From NCBI GenBank assembly GCA_964444885.1, contig CAYUIZ010000004.1:25358-89357 (forward strand): a DNA stretch of 64,000 nucleotides, read 5' to 3'. Below the pieces are notes generated by a model. It had not been told where the DNA came from. It ran no database searches and saw nothing but the letters and a program-made list of their open reading frames with translations. Below, in pieces: positions 1-10,700 of this stretch. A program made the translations under genes and the position numbers. The DNA comes from CAYRGQ01 sp964444885 (GTDB lineage: Bacteria; Bacteroidota; Bacteroidia; Sphingobacteriales; Sphingobacteriaceae). How positions within the stretch are numbered: position 1 is the first letter of the stretch; the number at the start of each line of letters is the position of its first letter.

Positions 1-698
1 AGCAGACGTTTGATTTAATCCGCTTGCGCGAAAATATTAAGCTGGGCCAACGGCTTGACAGTGTATGGGTCGACGTGTGGGAGGACGAAACCTGGCAGCC
101 GCTAGCCATGGCCACGAGCATCGGATCAAGCCGAATTATTCCCCTGGACGAGCTCGTGACAACGACGCAACTGCGCCTGCGGCTATTCGCCCCGGTAGCA
201 CCGGCACTGAGCGATTTCGGCTTGTTCCGCGAGGCTGATGTTGGTTTTTCGGCCACTCAGCAGGACCGTCAAGGAATCGACCGCTCGTATTGGACGATTA
301 CCGAGGGCGGTTTCGACGGGGGCAACCCCGCCTTGGCCGTCGATGGCGATCCGAGCACATTTTGGTTGGCGACGGCCTCGGCCTTGCCGCAGCATGCGGT
401 CATCGACCTGGGTCGGCAACATGCACTGACCGGCGTCAGCTACCTGCCACGCCAAGATGGTAATAGCACAGGACTGGTCAGCCGGTATGCGGTGGAGGTA
501 AGCGACGATGGCAGCAATTGGCAGGAGGTTTCAGCAGGCGAATTTTCCAATATTGTTAACAATCCGATTGCCCAATACGTGGAATTTGGCCGTGCGGTGG
601 AAGCCCGCTACTTACGTTTTTCGGTCGTGGCGGTCGCTAATGCGTCCGGCGAACGCGTGTCCGTTGCCATTGCCGAATTCAACATATACGCCGACTGA
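1..698 (+). CDS. GH29-type alpha-L-fucosidase, C-terminal part (5' end outside window)
   Basis: The frame is already open at the left edge (first full codon at base 3), so the start is outside the window; about 231 residues are visible. The first segment (DLIRLRENIKLGQR, then a DVW...W and TSIG pattern, ending in LSDFGLF) matches the beta-sandwich that follows the catalytic barrel in GH29 alpha-L-fucosidases. It is followed by a second discoidin-like (F5/8 type C) sandwich with DGDPSTFW and ARYLRF signatures, a carbohydrate-binding module common in this family. The enzyme would remove terminal fucose from glycans in the periplasm or at the cell surface. The catalytic domain is not visible, so the family call rests on the C-terminal part and a related exo-glycosidase remains possible. 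Confidence 0.72.
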   Translation, partial: QTFDLIRLRENIKLGQRLDSVWVDVWEDETWQPLAMATSIGSSRIIPLDELVTTTQLRLRLFAPVAPALSDFGLFREADVGFSATQQDRQGIDRSYWTITEGGFDGGNPALAVDGDPSTFWLATASALPQHAVIDLGRQHALTGVSYLPRQDGNSTGLVSRYAVEVSDDGSNWQEVSAGEFSNIVNNPIAQYVEFGRAVEARYLRFSVVAVANASGERVSVAIAEFNIYAD

Positions 699-833
699 TT
701 TGCGGCTTTTTCTCCGGTACTGCCGATAAAATGTTAGTTTTACCCATTGCATGCTCCGCACAACGGGGCATGCATGTTTTTGCCCGCATTTGGTTGCGGC
801 AGCATAGCGGATGGATCCTAAAACACACATGCG

Positions 834-2582
834 ATGTTACCGAGAACATTAATATCCTGCCTTCTGCTGGCGTGGTCGATGGCCGCAAACAGCCAGCTCA
901 ATCCCCTTAAACTGATTTCACCGGCTCAAGACAGCTTAGTTGTAACGGGCTCACTCACCTACTTGCGGGGTATTGGCGACCCGTCGGCGACGCTCTGGCT
1001 AGACGGCGAGGAGGTTACCATCTACGGAACAGGTGCCTTTGCCGCGGCCATCCGGCTGGAAGAAGGACCTAATGAATCCCTGCTAACCTATACGAAAGGG
1101 AAAGATACGCTGCATCGCCGCCTGGTGTTTGAATACCAGCGGCCTGCGCCCCCGCAGCCCACGGAAGGTTTTGCCATCGATTACGCCAAGGTGCTGCCCG
1201 GAGGCAATCTGTGGGTGCGGCCGGGTGATGCGCTGCAGGTAGAGATGAAGGCGACACCGGGAATGCGCGCTTCGTTTATGGGTGTACCCATGGCGGAGCT
1301 GGATACGGCGATGGCGGGCGTCGCGGGCATTTACCGAGGCGAGTATTTCGTCAAGGAAACCGACGGATTGGAGGATACCCCTATCCGTTTCGAACTGCAT
1401 AACGAGGCTGCCGGCAAGACCATCGCCGTCCAAAGCCAGGAGAAAGTGCGCGTGCTGGCACAGCCTCATGCGTTGATTGGCGTAACAACCGGTGAAAATA
1501 TCCAGCTATCCTACGGGCTGGGGACCGATCGGCTCGGCGGTGCCAAAATGGGCGCGCTGGATGCCGGTGTCAAAGTGGAAATTACCGGGCGTGTCGCCGA
1601 CATGTACCGCGTCCGCCTGTCAAGCATCCGTCAGGCCTATATTCCTGTGGGCAACGTGCAGATTCTGCCGGGCGTACATTTCCGTCCGAGTTCCTTGGTG
1701 GGCAGTTGGTCGGTCAGTCCGGGCGACGGCCATGACGCAGTTCGCTTGCGTCTCGATGACCGGCTGCCGTACACCAGCGTGATGCGCAGCCACGAACGCC
1801 TCATTGTCGTCGATGTTTACGGCGCCGTATCCAACACCAACTGGATTACGCAAAAAAGCAACCTGCAGGCTATCCAGAATGTGTGGTACGAACAGGTCGA
1901 GAAGGACATGTTCCGGGTGTTTATCGAGTTGAAAAGCGACGTGTTCTGGGGTTATGGTATTGGGTATGAGGGCAACTTATTGGTCATCAAAGTAAAGCCG
2001 CAGCCTGCGCGTCTGGCGCTGAACGGGATGACCATTGTCGTGGACGCGGGCCACGGCGGCACCAACCGGGGCGCAGTGAGCATGACCGGCGTGCTGGAGA
2101 AAGACCTCAACCTGGCGATGGCACTCAAGCTTCGCCGTGCCTTGGAGCGTGAAGGGGCGAATGTCGTTATGACGCGCGAAACCGACCGTGGCGTCAACAA
2201 CGCCTACCGTGTGCGCTGGGCCAAGGAACAGAATCCTGATTTGCTGATCAGCATTCACTGCAATGCCTCCGCGAACCCATTGGCACAGGGCGGCTCCACG
2301 TTTTATAAGCACCACGCGCTACGCGCTCCCTCGCAGTATATTTACGAAGAAATGCTGACCCTGGGTCTCGCCGACTACGGGAATGTGGGTGGTTTCAATT
2401 TCATGCTCAACGCGCCCACGGAATTCCCATCCGTGCTGGTAGAGGTTGCGTTCATGTCCAATCCAGCCGACGAGGAGAAACTGGTCGACCCGGCTTTTCG
2501 ATCGGATTTGGCCGAAAGCGTTGTCCGGGGGTTGAAGAATTACCTGAAAGCCATAAAGCACCAAGGCCGTCCCCATTCATAG
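834..2582 (+). CDS. N-acetylmuramoyl-L-alanine amidase (Amidase_3, zinc-dependent)
   Basis: 582 residues starting at ATG 834 with a Sec signal peptide (about residues 1-20). The C-terminal 180 residues form an Amidase_3 domain with the four expected zinc/catalytic positions: His407 (DAGHGG), Glu422 (GVLEKD), His475 (SIHCNA) and Glu537 (LVEVAF). The domain cleaves the amide bond between MurNAc and L-Ala of the stem peptide. The first 390 residues are beta-rich, with Ig-like and SH3-like stretches and an AMIN-like segment just before the catalytic domain, probably for envelope targeting. This is longer than the common AmiC enzymes. It lies 135 bp after the fucosidase, and a muramidase gene and murQ follow within 20 kb, which fits a wall-turnover theme, but cell division is an equally usual role for this family. 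Confidence 0.9.
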   Translation: MLPRTLISCLLLAWSMAANSQLNPLKLISPAQDSLVVTGSLTYLRGIGDPSATLWLDGEEVTIYGTGAFAAAIRLEEGPNESLLTYTKGKDTLHRRLVFEYQRPAPPQPTEGFAIDYAKVLPGGNLWVRPGDALQVEMKATPGMRASFMGVPMAELDTAMAGVAGIYRGEYFVKETDGLEDTPIRFELHNEAAGKTIAVQSQEKVRVLAQPHALIGVTTGENIQLSYGLGTDRLGGAKMGALDAGVKVEITGRVADMYRVRLSSIRQAYIPVGNVQILPGVHFRPSSLVGSWSVSPGDGHDAVRLRLDDRLPYTSVMRSHERLIVVDVYGAVSNTNWITQKSNLQAIQNVWYEQVEKDMFRVFIELKSDVFWGYGIGYEGNLLVIKVKPQPARLALNGMTIVVDAGHGGTNRGAVSMTGVLEKDLNLAMALKLRRALEREGANVVMTRETDRGVNNAYRVRWAKEQNPDLLISIHCNASANPLAQGGSTFYKHHALRAPSQYIYEEMLTLGLADYGNVGGFNFMLNAPTEFPSVLVEVAFMSNPADEEKLVDPAFRSDLAESVVRGLKNYLKAIKHQGRPHS

Positions 2583-2679
2583 GCGGAGGACATCGGTAGA
2601 CTGGCTCCAAGGGGGGAAGCCTTTTCCGAAGCAGGCCAAGTGCTGTGGCTCGCACCCAACTTCGAAAAAGGCTGGGCGA

Positions 2680-5600
2680 TTATGATCCCGTCAATGTCGC
2701 CAAGAAGGCCACTACATCCCGAATCTCGCGGGACGACAAGACACCTTTCATGTCCGTCATGCTGGACGGCGATAACGTTTTTTCCTGAATGCGGGTATGT
2801 GCAATAGTTTCGTCCACGCCACCCTTGCGCAGGCGCACGCCGCGGTCGTCTTCGCCCTGGAAAATGCCCGAGATGGTTTCCCCGTCCTCAAGCGTCAGGA
2901 TCACGATGCCATAGCCCGGCGCGATGCGCTTTCCGGGGTCGATCAAGGCTTCCAGCAGTTCCTCGCGATCTAACGCATTGGCAATGTTATCCAGCCCCGG
3001 TCCAGCATTGCCTCCTTGGTTGTTATACCCGTGGCAACGGATGCATTGGGCTTGTTGGTTTTGCAGGAAAACAGCACGGCCTCGCCAGGCATTGCCTCCG
3101 TATAAGGTGTTGTAGTACTCGGCATTTAGCCCTTCGGGGCTCAGTTGTCGAACGATCGTAGCATAGCGCGTAGCCAGCGGTTCCGAACGCGTGCTATCGA
3201 TGGCCTCCCGTAGCTCGAGGTAGGTGGCAGGGCTTACCTGCCCGCGCTCCATCCGGTCAAGCAGTCGGGTAAATACGCTTTCGGAATGCTGCAGCGGCAC
3301 CTTCCCTAAGGTCATGATTGCCGCCTGCTGCTCCTCCTCCGTTTTCGTGTCGATGACGTCTGCCAGTAACGCGGCCATCGTCTCCGGGGCGATGTTCATG
3401 TTGGCCAGCAAGTCAAGGCCCGTCACGCGAACCGACTTCTCCGCATCGGCGAGGGCCAGCTTGATGGCGTGGCCTTGTTGCGGCACATTCAGTTGCACCA
3501 GGGTGCGCAGGGCAGCCGTGCGCATGTCAGGGGCGGCATCCGCTTCCATCCGGGCCAGCAAGACATCAACAGCCGCGTCGATGCCAATGTTTCCAATGGC
3601 TTTAGCCGCACTTAGCCGCACGGGCAGCTCATTGTCGAGCAACAGGTCGGTGTAAAACTGGCTTGTGTTCGCCCGCAGCGTGTTCGCATCGCGTTCGATG
3701 GGACCATGGTAACGGCCGTCTACGCGGTTGAGCACCGAGGGTGACGCAAATGTGCCCAATGCGTCCGATGCTTCACTGCGCATGGCTACGGGATGGCTTG
3801 TCTGTTGTGTATATTGCACCAGGGCTTCCATGTTTTCGGGATTGCCTACGCGCAGGTTGGCGTTGATCGCACGGCGGATGAGCGCCTCGTTGGTAAACGA
3901 AGTACGGTTTAGCACGTCTGCCAGTGCGGGCAAAGCGTCTTCAATCGACAAGTCGTCGTTGATGGCCCGCGCAGCCTCCGTGACGATAAATTCATCTTCA
4001 TCATTCAAAAACTGTGCTACGCCAGCGTGGGAAAGGTGGCGCAAGGCGACGACGGCGGCAATGCGCAACGCGCGCGACGAATGCGTCGATAAGGCAACGA
4101 TCGGATCGGCTTGCCCGATGCGTGCCAAGGCTAATGCGCCCGCATGGCGCAGGTAGGCATCCTTGTCGTCGTTGGCTTCCAGCATCGCAATAAGGGGTTG
4201 AATAGCTGCTTCGTGACCGACGCGTCCGAGCGCCTCAGCAGCGAAAAAACGCACCCGCGACTGCGCATCGGCCAGCAAAGGAATTAGCGCGCTGCCCGCA
4301 TCAGCATAGCGGATGTCTCCTAGCCACTTGGCTGCTTGGGCGCGGATTTCCTCATCGGTGTCGCGGAGCAGGGGCAGGAGCAGTTCCGCGTGTGATGCGG
4401 TGGACCGCGCCATTTGGCTGATGCCCCATATGCCGTGTACGCGCGCGAGTTGCGACTCGGTTTGCTGGATCGCTTCTTCGAAAACAGCAACCCCGTCCTT
4501 GCCACGAGTTGCCAGCGCAAACTGTGCCTTTTGCCGCACGCGCATATCATCATGCCGCAGGAGGGAAGCGAGTTCCGCATCTTTCTTTTTGCTGAAGTCT
4601 TGGGGCAGCAGGTTTTTTACTTCCTCGCGGATGGCTGTGGTAGCCTGTGTCTCGTCATCCAGTTTCCAGATTCGTCCGTATTCGCGCGTGCCCCAGCCGT
4701 CTATCCAGTCGGCAACGTACAAGGCACCATCCGGCCCGATATCCAGTGCCGTGGCCAAGATGCCGCCGAGGATCTTACCGTGGTCGCCCAGCTTGAAAGA
4801 GGCGCCGTCCGCTTCGAGTTTAAAATGGTGGACGCCGGAGCTGGAGGGCGTGCCGTAAAATTCGGCAATGAAAAAGCTGTTGTGAAACTTGGGGCCGAGC
4901 GCCGTACCGGGGTTATAGGCCATGCCAGCGGGACCGCCCACATAGTTGGTGATGCAGGGCGTGATGTATGCGGCTTGGCCTTCGAACCGTGGCAAATGCA
5001 TATTTTCGGCCATCCAAACGTTGTATCCGTTATTCTTAGGGTCACGATATTTTCCAAACTGCCAGTTGGTCCGCCAGCCGGCGTCCGAGCCGTTGACCAC
5101 GTAGACCAGGCGTTCACGTTCGCCCGCATGGTCGCCATCATTGTCTACGCTGATGATGTTGGCGTATTCGTCGAAAACAAACTGGTGCGTGTTACGCAGG
5201 CCGTGGGCAAAGATTTCAAAATCCGACCCGTCGGGATTGGAGCGCGCGATGACGCCCGAGTTGGGGTGTTCCCATTGGGTGCCGTCAGGGGCAGTGACAT
5301 TGGCGCCGATGTCACCGATTTGCCAATATAGGCGTCCGTCAGGTCCCATCTTCACGCCGGACATGCCGTGCCCGCTGAAACCGATGTGTACGCCATAGCC
5401 GTGTGAAATCGACTTCTTTTTGTCCGGAATACCATCGCCATCAGTATCCGTGAGGTGCCACAGGTCGGGGGCCACGTTCAGGTAGAGGTCGTCGCCGTCG
5501 GCAAAGATGCCTGCGGTCACGTCGGTAATTTCCTCATGGAAATCGTGTACGATCAGTTGGGACCGGTCCGCAATCCCGTCGCCCGATATGTCCTCGACGC

Positions 5601-6066
5601 GGTAGACACGTTCTTTTTGGACGGTCAGGTCGCGCCAGTCGTGTGAGCCGTCCCCGTTAAGGTCGGCCAGCCAGGTGTTACGGAGGCTGTTTTCAGGCGA
5701 AAGCTCCTCGCGCAGGAAGGCACGCCGGTCTTCGACGGTTTGGAAAGCAATGGAGGGGATTTCCCAGTCGCGGTGCCCACGGATGTCGAACTCCGAGTTT
5801 TTCTGGCGCTCGGTGGTCGTGTAGAAAAGCCGTCCGTGATCGTCGATGTCCATGGCCACGGGCGAAATAATCAGGGAGTCCATGGCCCACAGGCTCAGGC
5901 TCAGGGTACCGTCTACCTCGGCTTGGACGGTGGACTCGATATCCTTGGCGATGCGTGCGCTCTCCGCCGGATCAAACTCCGTGGCGGGTGGCAAATTGTT
6001 TGCGGCTTTGTTTTTACAGGCAAAAGCAATTGCCAGTAGACCAGCTGCAAGGGCTAATTTTCTCAT
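2680..6066 (-). CDS. Lipoprotein: propeller dehydrogenase + HEAT repeats + cytochrome c (PVC-type heme-binding protein)
   Basis: 1128 residues on the minus strand. The N-terminus is a lipoprotein signal with the lipobox cysteine near residue 17 (AFACKNK). Residues about 40-440 look like a glucose/sorbosone-dehydrogenase-type beta-propeller with aspartate-rich, calcium-binding-like loops (DLNGDGSHDW, DTDGDGIPD). Residues about 470-960 are repeated alpha-helical units of HEAT/PBS-lyase type (DEEIRAQAAKWLGDI and similar). The C-terminal 150 residues hold a cytochrome c domain with CIRCH at 1008-1012 followed by a GPGL segment. The order matches the membrane-bound dehydrogenase/HEAT/CxxCH proteins common in Planctomycetes and Bacteroidota, which are thought to oxidise a sugar or related substrate and pass electrons to heme c; the substrate is unknown. 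Convergent with the amidase gene, divergent from the NamZ-like gene. Confidence 0.85.
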   Translation of the reverse strand: MRKLALAAGLLAIAFACKNKAANNLPPATEFDPAESARIAKDIESTVQAEVDGTLSLSLWAMDSLIISPVAMDIDDHGRLFYTTTERQKNSEFDIRGHRDWEIPSIAFQTVEDRRAFLREELSPENSLRNTWLADLNGDGSHDWRDLTVQKERVYRVEDISGDGIADRSQLIVHDFHEEITDVTAGIFADGDDLYLNVAPDLWHLTDTDGDGIPDKKKSISHGYGVHIGFSGHGMSGVKMGPDGRLYWQIGDIGANVTAPDGTQWEHPNSGVIARSNPDGSDFEIFAHGLRNTHQFVFDEYANIISVDNDGDHAGERERLVYVVNGSDAGWRTNWQFGKYRDPKNNGYNVWMAENMHLPRFEGQAAYITPCITNYVGGPAGMAYNPGTALGPKFHNSFFIAEFYGTPSSSGVHHFKLEADGASFKLGDHGKILGGILATALDIGPDGALYVADWIDGWGTREYGRIWKLDDETQATTAIREEVKNLLPQDFSKKKDAELASLLRHDDMRVRQKAQFALATRGKDGVAVFEEAIQQTESQLARVHGIWGISQMARSTASHAELLLPLLRDTDEEIRAQAAKWLGDIRYADAGSALIPLLADAQSRVRFFAAEALGRVGHEAAIQPLIAMLEANDDKDAYLRHAGALALARIGQADPIVALSTHSSRALRIAAVVALRHLSHAGVAQFLNDEDEFIVTEAARAINDDLSIEDALPALADVLNRTSFTNEALIRRAINANLRVGNPENMEALVQYTQQTSHPVAMRSEASDALGTFASPSVLNRVDGRYHGPIERDANTLRANTSQFYTDLLLDNELPVRLSAAKAIGNIGIDAAVDVLLARMEADAAPDMRTAALRTLVQLNVPQQGHAIKLALADAEKSVRVTGLDLLANMNIAPETMAALLADVIDTKTEEEQQAAIMTLGKVPLQHSESVFTRLLDRMERGQVSPATYLELREAIDSTRSEPLATRYATIVRQLSPEGLNAEYYNTLYGGNAWRGRAVFLQNQQAQCIRCHGYNNQGGNAGPGLDNIANALDREELLEALIDPGKRIAPGYGIVILTLEDGETISGIFQGEDDRGVRLRKGGVDETIAHTRIQEKTLSPSSMTDMKGVLSSREIRDVVAFLATLTGS

Positions 6067-6463
6067 CAGGTGTGGCTTCTTGTTATTGGATGGGCTAATA
6101 TAGCAATGGTTTTGAATAATTTTTAACGCAATGCTGTTTTCGTTTTAATCGTTTGCGGGTTATGCTGTCTGTAAGATCAGGTTGATGAAAATAAACTTCA
6201 AATAACGATAAAACCAGCAATGCATGCCTGTTTGCTGCTTTTTCGGCGTGATATTCGGTCTTTCATTCGTTCATTTGTGAATGTTCTTTAAAAAAACATG
6301 CACAAACATGCAGGATTTTAAAATATTTGTTTTATCATTGTTTAACCAATTGAGGAACGAATACCTAATTGCATACAGCGCGGTAGGGCGGACGTGGGCC
6401 GAGAAGTTGCATGCGTTACGGCTTTTTTTCTTAGTTAGCGATGTATGGCTTAACCAAAACACG
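6067..6463. promoter_or_regulatory. Divergent intergenic region (397 bp)
   Basis: AT-rich spacer between the divergently read HEAT/cytochrome lipoprotein and NamZ-like genes. It must hold promoters for both directions. No perfect Bacteroidota -7 box (TAnnTTTG) was found; nearest matches in the rightward direction are around 6330-6345 with one mismatch. CATGCA occurs twice about 10 bp apart near 6298-6314. The open frame that runs back to 6281 from the NamZ-like gene is not taken as coding, because a lipoprotein signal begins at 6464. Confidence 0.35.
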
Positions 6464-7660
6464 ATGAGTAAACCCCTGTTTTTTCTGAGTTTTTTCTTTC
6501 TGTTCGCATGTGGCCAAGCCGCGAATACAGGCAACAACGAGGATGCTGCGGTGGCCGACGCGGGAATTGTTCCCGGCGCCGACCGTTTAGACCTGTATCT
6601 GCCTTTGCTGGAAGGGAAGACGGTGGGGCTGATGGGCAACCAAACGTCGGTAGTGGGTGATGAACATCTGGTGGATGTGCTTTTGGAACGCGGCGTCGAC
6701 CTGAAGTTTGCCTTTGCACCCGAACATGGGTTTCGTGGCAATATCGAGCGGGGAGAATCCGTGAGTAACGAGGTGGACGAAAAGACCGGCTTGCCGTTGT
6801 ATACCTTGTACGGCCGCAATGATAAGGCCGATTCAATCGTTGCGTCTGTCGACGTTATGATTTTTGATCTGCAAGACGTGGGAGCGCGCTTTTATACGTA
6901 TATCACGTCCATGCACCGGGTGATGCAGCTTTGCGCCAACCACGGCAAGACGTTAATCGTGTTGGATCGCCCCAATCCGAACGGGGATCAAATCGATGGC
7001 CCCGTGCGCAAAGACGATACGTTCAAATCGAATGTGAGCTATCACAAGATTGCGATGATCCACGGGTTGACCGTGGGTGAATTGGCGCACATGATCAATG
7101 GCGAAGGCTGGCTTGACGGCGGCGCGCAGTGCGCGTTGGAGGTTATCCCCGTTGCCAATTACGACCATAGCATGCCGTATGAATTGCCCGTTATACCGTC
7201 GCCGAGCCTCCCTAATCACTTGTCGGTGCGGTTATATATGTCCCTGTGCTTGTTTGAGGGAACGGATGTAAGCGTGGGCCGGGGTACAGACTGGCCTTTC
7301 CAAGTCGTGGGGTATCCCCATCCGGATCTCGGTGAGTTCACGTTCACGCCCGGCGTTCGGGATGGGATGGCTTTGCATGTCGAGGGGCAGGGACAACTCA
7401 ATTACGGTGTCGACCTACGGGACCTGGATCCCAATGAACAGACTTTCACGCTGAAATATATCCTGGATTTCTATCATAACATGCCCGAGGGGGAAGAGTT
7501 CTTCACCCGCGCGGATTTTTTCGACAAGCTGGCCGGCACGGACGAACTGCGCAAGCAGATCATCGCTGGACTCACCGAGGAAGAGATACGGGCGTCCTGG
7601 GCAGACGACCTGCAGGCCTATAAGGCCATGCGGGGGAAATATTTGCTGTATCCGGAATAG
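6464..7660 (+). CDS. DUF1343 lipoprotein, NamZ-type exo-N-acetylmuramidase (GH171)
   Basis: 398 residues from ATG 6464, chosen over the longer frame from 6281 because a clean lipoprotein signal starts here (MSKPLFF...LFAC, acylated Cys16). The body is a full DUF1343 protein: the nucleotide-binding-like beginning (VGLMGNQTSV), PEHGFRG with Glu87, the DLQDVGARFYTY block, LDRPNPNG and ...GRGTDWPFQ. B. subtilis NamZ of this family removes non-reducing terminal MurNAc from peptidoglycan fragments, and the PEHG glutamate is the proposed catalytic residue. As a lipoprotein it would act in the periplasm or on the cell surface. MurQ is encoded about 13 kb downstream on the same strand, so this gene and murQ could be the first and last steps of MurNAc recovery. 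Family call firm; activity inferred. Confidence 0.88.
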   Translation: MSKPLFFLSFFFLFACGQAANTGNNEDAAVADAGIVPGADRLDLYLPLLEGKTVGLMGNQTSVVGDEHLVDVLLERGVDLKFAFAPEHGFRGNIERGESVSNEVDEKTGLPLYTLYGRNDKADSIVASVDVMIFDLQDVGARFYTYITSMHRVMQLCANHGKTLIVLDRPNPNGDQIDGPVRKDDTFKSNVSYHKIAMIHGLTVGELAHMINGEGWLDGGAQCALEVIPVANYDHSMPYELPVIPSPSLPNHLSVRLYMSLCLFEGTDVSVGRGTDWPFQVVGYPHPDLGEFTFTPGVRDGMALHVEGQGQLNYGVDLRDLDPNEQTFTLKYILDFYHNMPEGEEFFTRADFFDKLAGTDELRKQIIAGLTEEEIRASWADDLQAYKAMRGKYLLYPE

Positions 7661-7719
7661 CCGCTAAAGACACAATTATTATCTATTATGTATTTCCAAA
7701 CCAATCAAATCTATTTGAC

Positions 7720-10700
7720 ATGAGAAGACTAGTACAACATGTGTTTATGGTCGTTTTCTCTATTTGCATCGTCCAACTTAGTTTCGGGGCGATGGAAGCA
7801 GCGGCCACAACACAACAGACCATCCAAGGAAGGGTGACCGACGCCGAGGGTGCTCCGTTATCAGGTGCGAGCGTGTCGGTTGTCGGGACGGCTGTTGCAT
7901 CGATGACAGATGAAAACGGCAATTATACGATACAAGCGGCGCAGGGTTCGGTTTTGCGGATCAGCATGCTTGGTTTTCTGCCACAAGAGATTCGTGTAGA
8001 CGGGACGCAGTTGAACGTTTCCTTGACCGCTGGCGACGTTAACCTAGAAGAGGTCGTGGTGGTCGGCTACGGCGTTCAGAAAAAGGCACATTTGACAGGG
8101 GCGGTCTCTTCCGTCAATGCGGACGAAGTGTTTAATAGCCGGCCGATCCCCGATGCGGGCCGCGGCCTCCAAGGCGTGATCCCAGGATTATCCATCGCGA
8201 TACCGAGTGGGGAAGTCGGCTCTGATCCCTTGATACGGATTCGTGGCCAAATCGGGTCGATTGCGGGGTCTGCAGAACCCTTGATCTTGGTTGATAACGT
8301 CGAGATTCCCAGCATCCAGATGATTAACCCGAACGACATTGAAACGGTGACCGTATTGAAAGACGCGTCAGCCGCCGCCATTTACGGTGCCAAAGCGGCT
8401 TTCGGTGTCTTATTGATTACTACGAAAAAAGGGGCGAGCATCGAAACCGACAACATTACTTATTCGACCAATTTTGCTTGGCAAGCGCCATCTAGGCCAT
8501 TCGATATTGCAGGCATAGACGGGTTGGAGTACACGTTGGAGGCACATGAAAACATGAAGCAGCCAGGGCCGGCCGGTGGATTCTGGCGGGTCAGTCGCGA
8601 AAGCTTTGAACGGATCAAGCAATGGCAAGCGGAGTATGGTGACGTTGTCGGCCCGTACGATCCGGTGGTATTTAACCGGGATTGGTATTTTGACGGCAAT
8701 GACAAATTCGGCCTGCGCCTTTACGACCCCGCGGGCGTGATGGTAAAGGATAGGGCTTTTTCGCAAATACACAATCTTAGTCTAGCTGGCAGGCGAGGCA
8801 ACACCAACTATAACCTCAGCGCGGGTTTTACCGGGCAAGAGGGGATGATGCGGCCCGCACCACATGACGATTTTAGACGGTTTACATCGAGTCTGAGCGT
8901 GTCGACGAGGGTAACGGACTTTCTTTCCGTTCGCGGTACGGCCATGTATTCGGACGCAACGAAGCGTTATCCGTTTTCGGCAACCGGCTTTGGCGCGGAT
9001 CCTTGGCTGTATCTCTACCGGTGGAGCCGGTTGTTTCCCACAGGTGTGCAAGAACTGGGCGAACGAATTCGTGACCCCTATACCGACACGCAAGATGCCC
9101 ATACCGCATACGACCAAAATCGTTTTACTAATTTGAGCATAGGCACGACGGTCGACTTCACCAGCAATTGGGATTTGCAAGCCGATTACACGTTCTCCAG
9201 CCGGTTTAACTCTGACCGGTGGTCGTTGCCTACGTTTGAGGGCGGCTTGCATTGGTACGCGCCGGTAGCATGGCTAGACGAAGCGGGCAACCGGGTATAT
9301 GTAGACGAGCAAGGTAACATTACCGAGTCGGGTGGCGTGCCGGGCTATCGTTTCCCGATGACGGAATATGTGGGCAGCGACCAAAGCTATTACCACCAGG
9401 CTTCGCTGGGTTCAGCCAGGCATACGGTCAACGCCTTTTCAACATATAGTTTGAACTTGGACGACAAGCATGATATCAAATTAATGGTCGGTACCAACAT
9501 TGTTGCTTATCGGTGGAACAACCACTGGTCGAGACGAGGGGATCTGATAAACCGGGATAACCCGCAATTTGGGTTTACGGTCGGTACGCCCACCGTGGGT
9601 GGCGACGCGTACTGGGATTCGCAAGCCGGTTTCTTCGGACGGGCGAATTACTCCTTTATGGATAAGTACTTGCTCGAAGCCAGCCTGCGCTACGACGGAA
9701 CGTCGATATTCCCTCAACACCTGAGGTGGCAGTGGTATCCGTCGATATCAGGTGGCTGGGTGGTTTCCCAGGAGCAATTTATGCAGTCGCTCAATCCGGT
9801 GCTGAGTTTTGCCAAGCTCCGGGCATCTTGGGGTAGCATTGGCGACCAATCCGTGCCAAACAACCTGTATATCCCACGCATGGGTTTCTCGCAAAATAAC
9901 TGGCTGGCGCCCAATGGTGATCGCTACTTCCAGCTAGGAACCCCGCCGCCTGTTTCGGCGAATATTTCCTGGCAGCGTATCGAGCACCTTAATCTAGGAG
10001 CCGACTTCCGCTTCTTCAACAATCGTTTAGGCCTTGTGGCCGAATGGTTCCAGCGCGACACGCGAGACATGATCATCCCCGGGGATGCTTTGCCAGCTAC
10101 ATTTGGCGCTAGTGCTCCACAAGGCAACTTCGGAAACCTGAGGACCCGTGGCTGGGAATTGGCTGCTGACTACAGCCACATATTTGACAACGGCCTCCGT
10201 ATTACGGCCAACGCGAATATCTCGGATGCGGTCACCACCATTACTAAAGGCGCTGACTACCAGTTGCCTTGGGAAAACCGAAGCTTGGGCAATCAGTTTG
10301 CTACAGGCAGAAGGTATGGAGACGTATATGGCTACGTCACCGATCGCTTATTCCAAAAAGACGATTTTGTTTATGATGCGAACGGGGATTTCGTCCAAAC
10401 AACAATCATATTCGATGGTGTAGCTAAGCAAACGAATGTGTTGGCCGGCGACAACCCGGTATACCAGACTTATTTTGAAGATGGCAACCAAGTGATGCTC
10501 ATCAGCCCAGGCGACGTGAAGTTTGTGGACGTGGATGGCGATGGATATATCACCCCCGGCACCAATACGTTTGGCAATCCGGGCGACCAAGTGGTCATCG
10601 GCAACACGACGCCGAGATATCAATATGGATTCCGTTTAGGAGCCGATTTCAAAGGGTTTGACTTGTCCGTATTTTTGCAAGGCGTGGGGCAGCGCGCGAT

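Noticed and set aside
4414..5331. 305-codon open frame on the plus strand
   Set aside because: Lies fully inside the minus-strand propeller/HEAT gene, whose protein has clear domains. The plus frame shows no family pattern; it is an antisense shadow.
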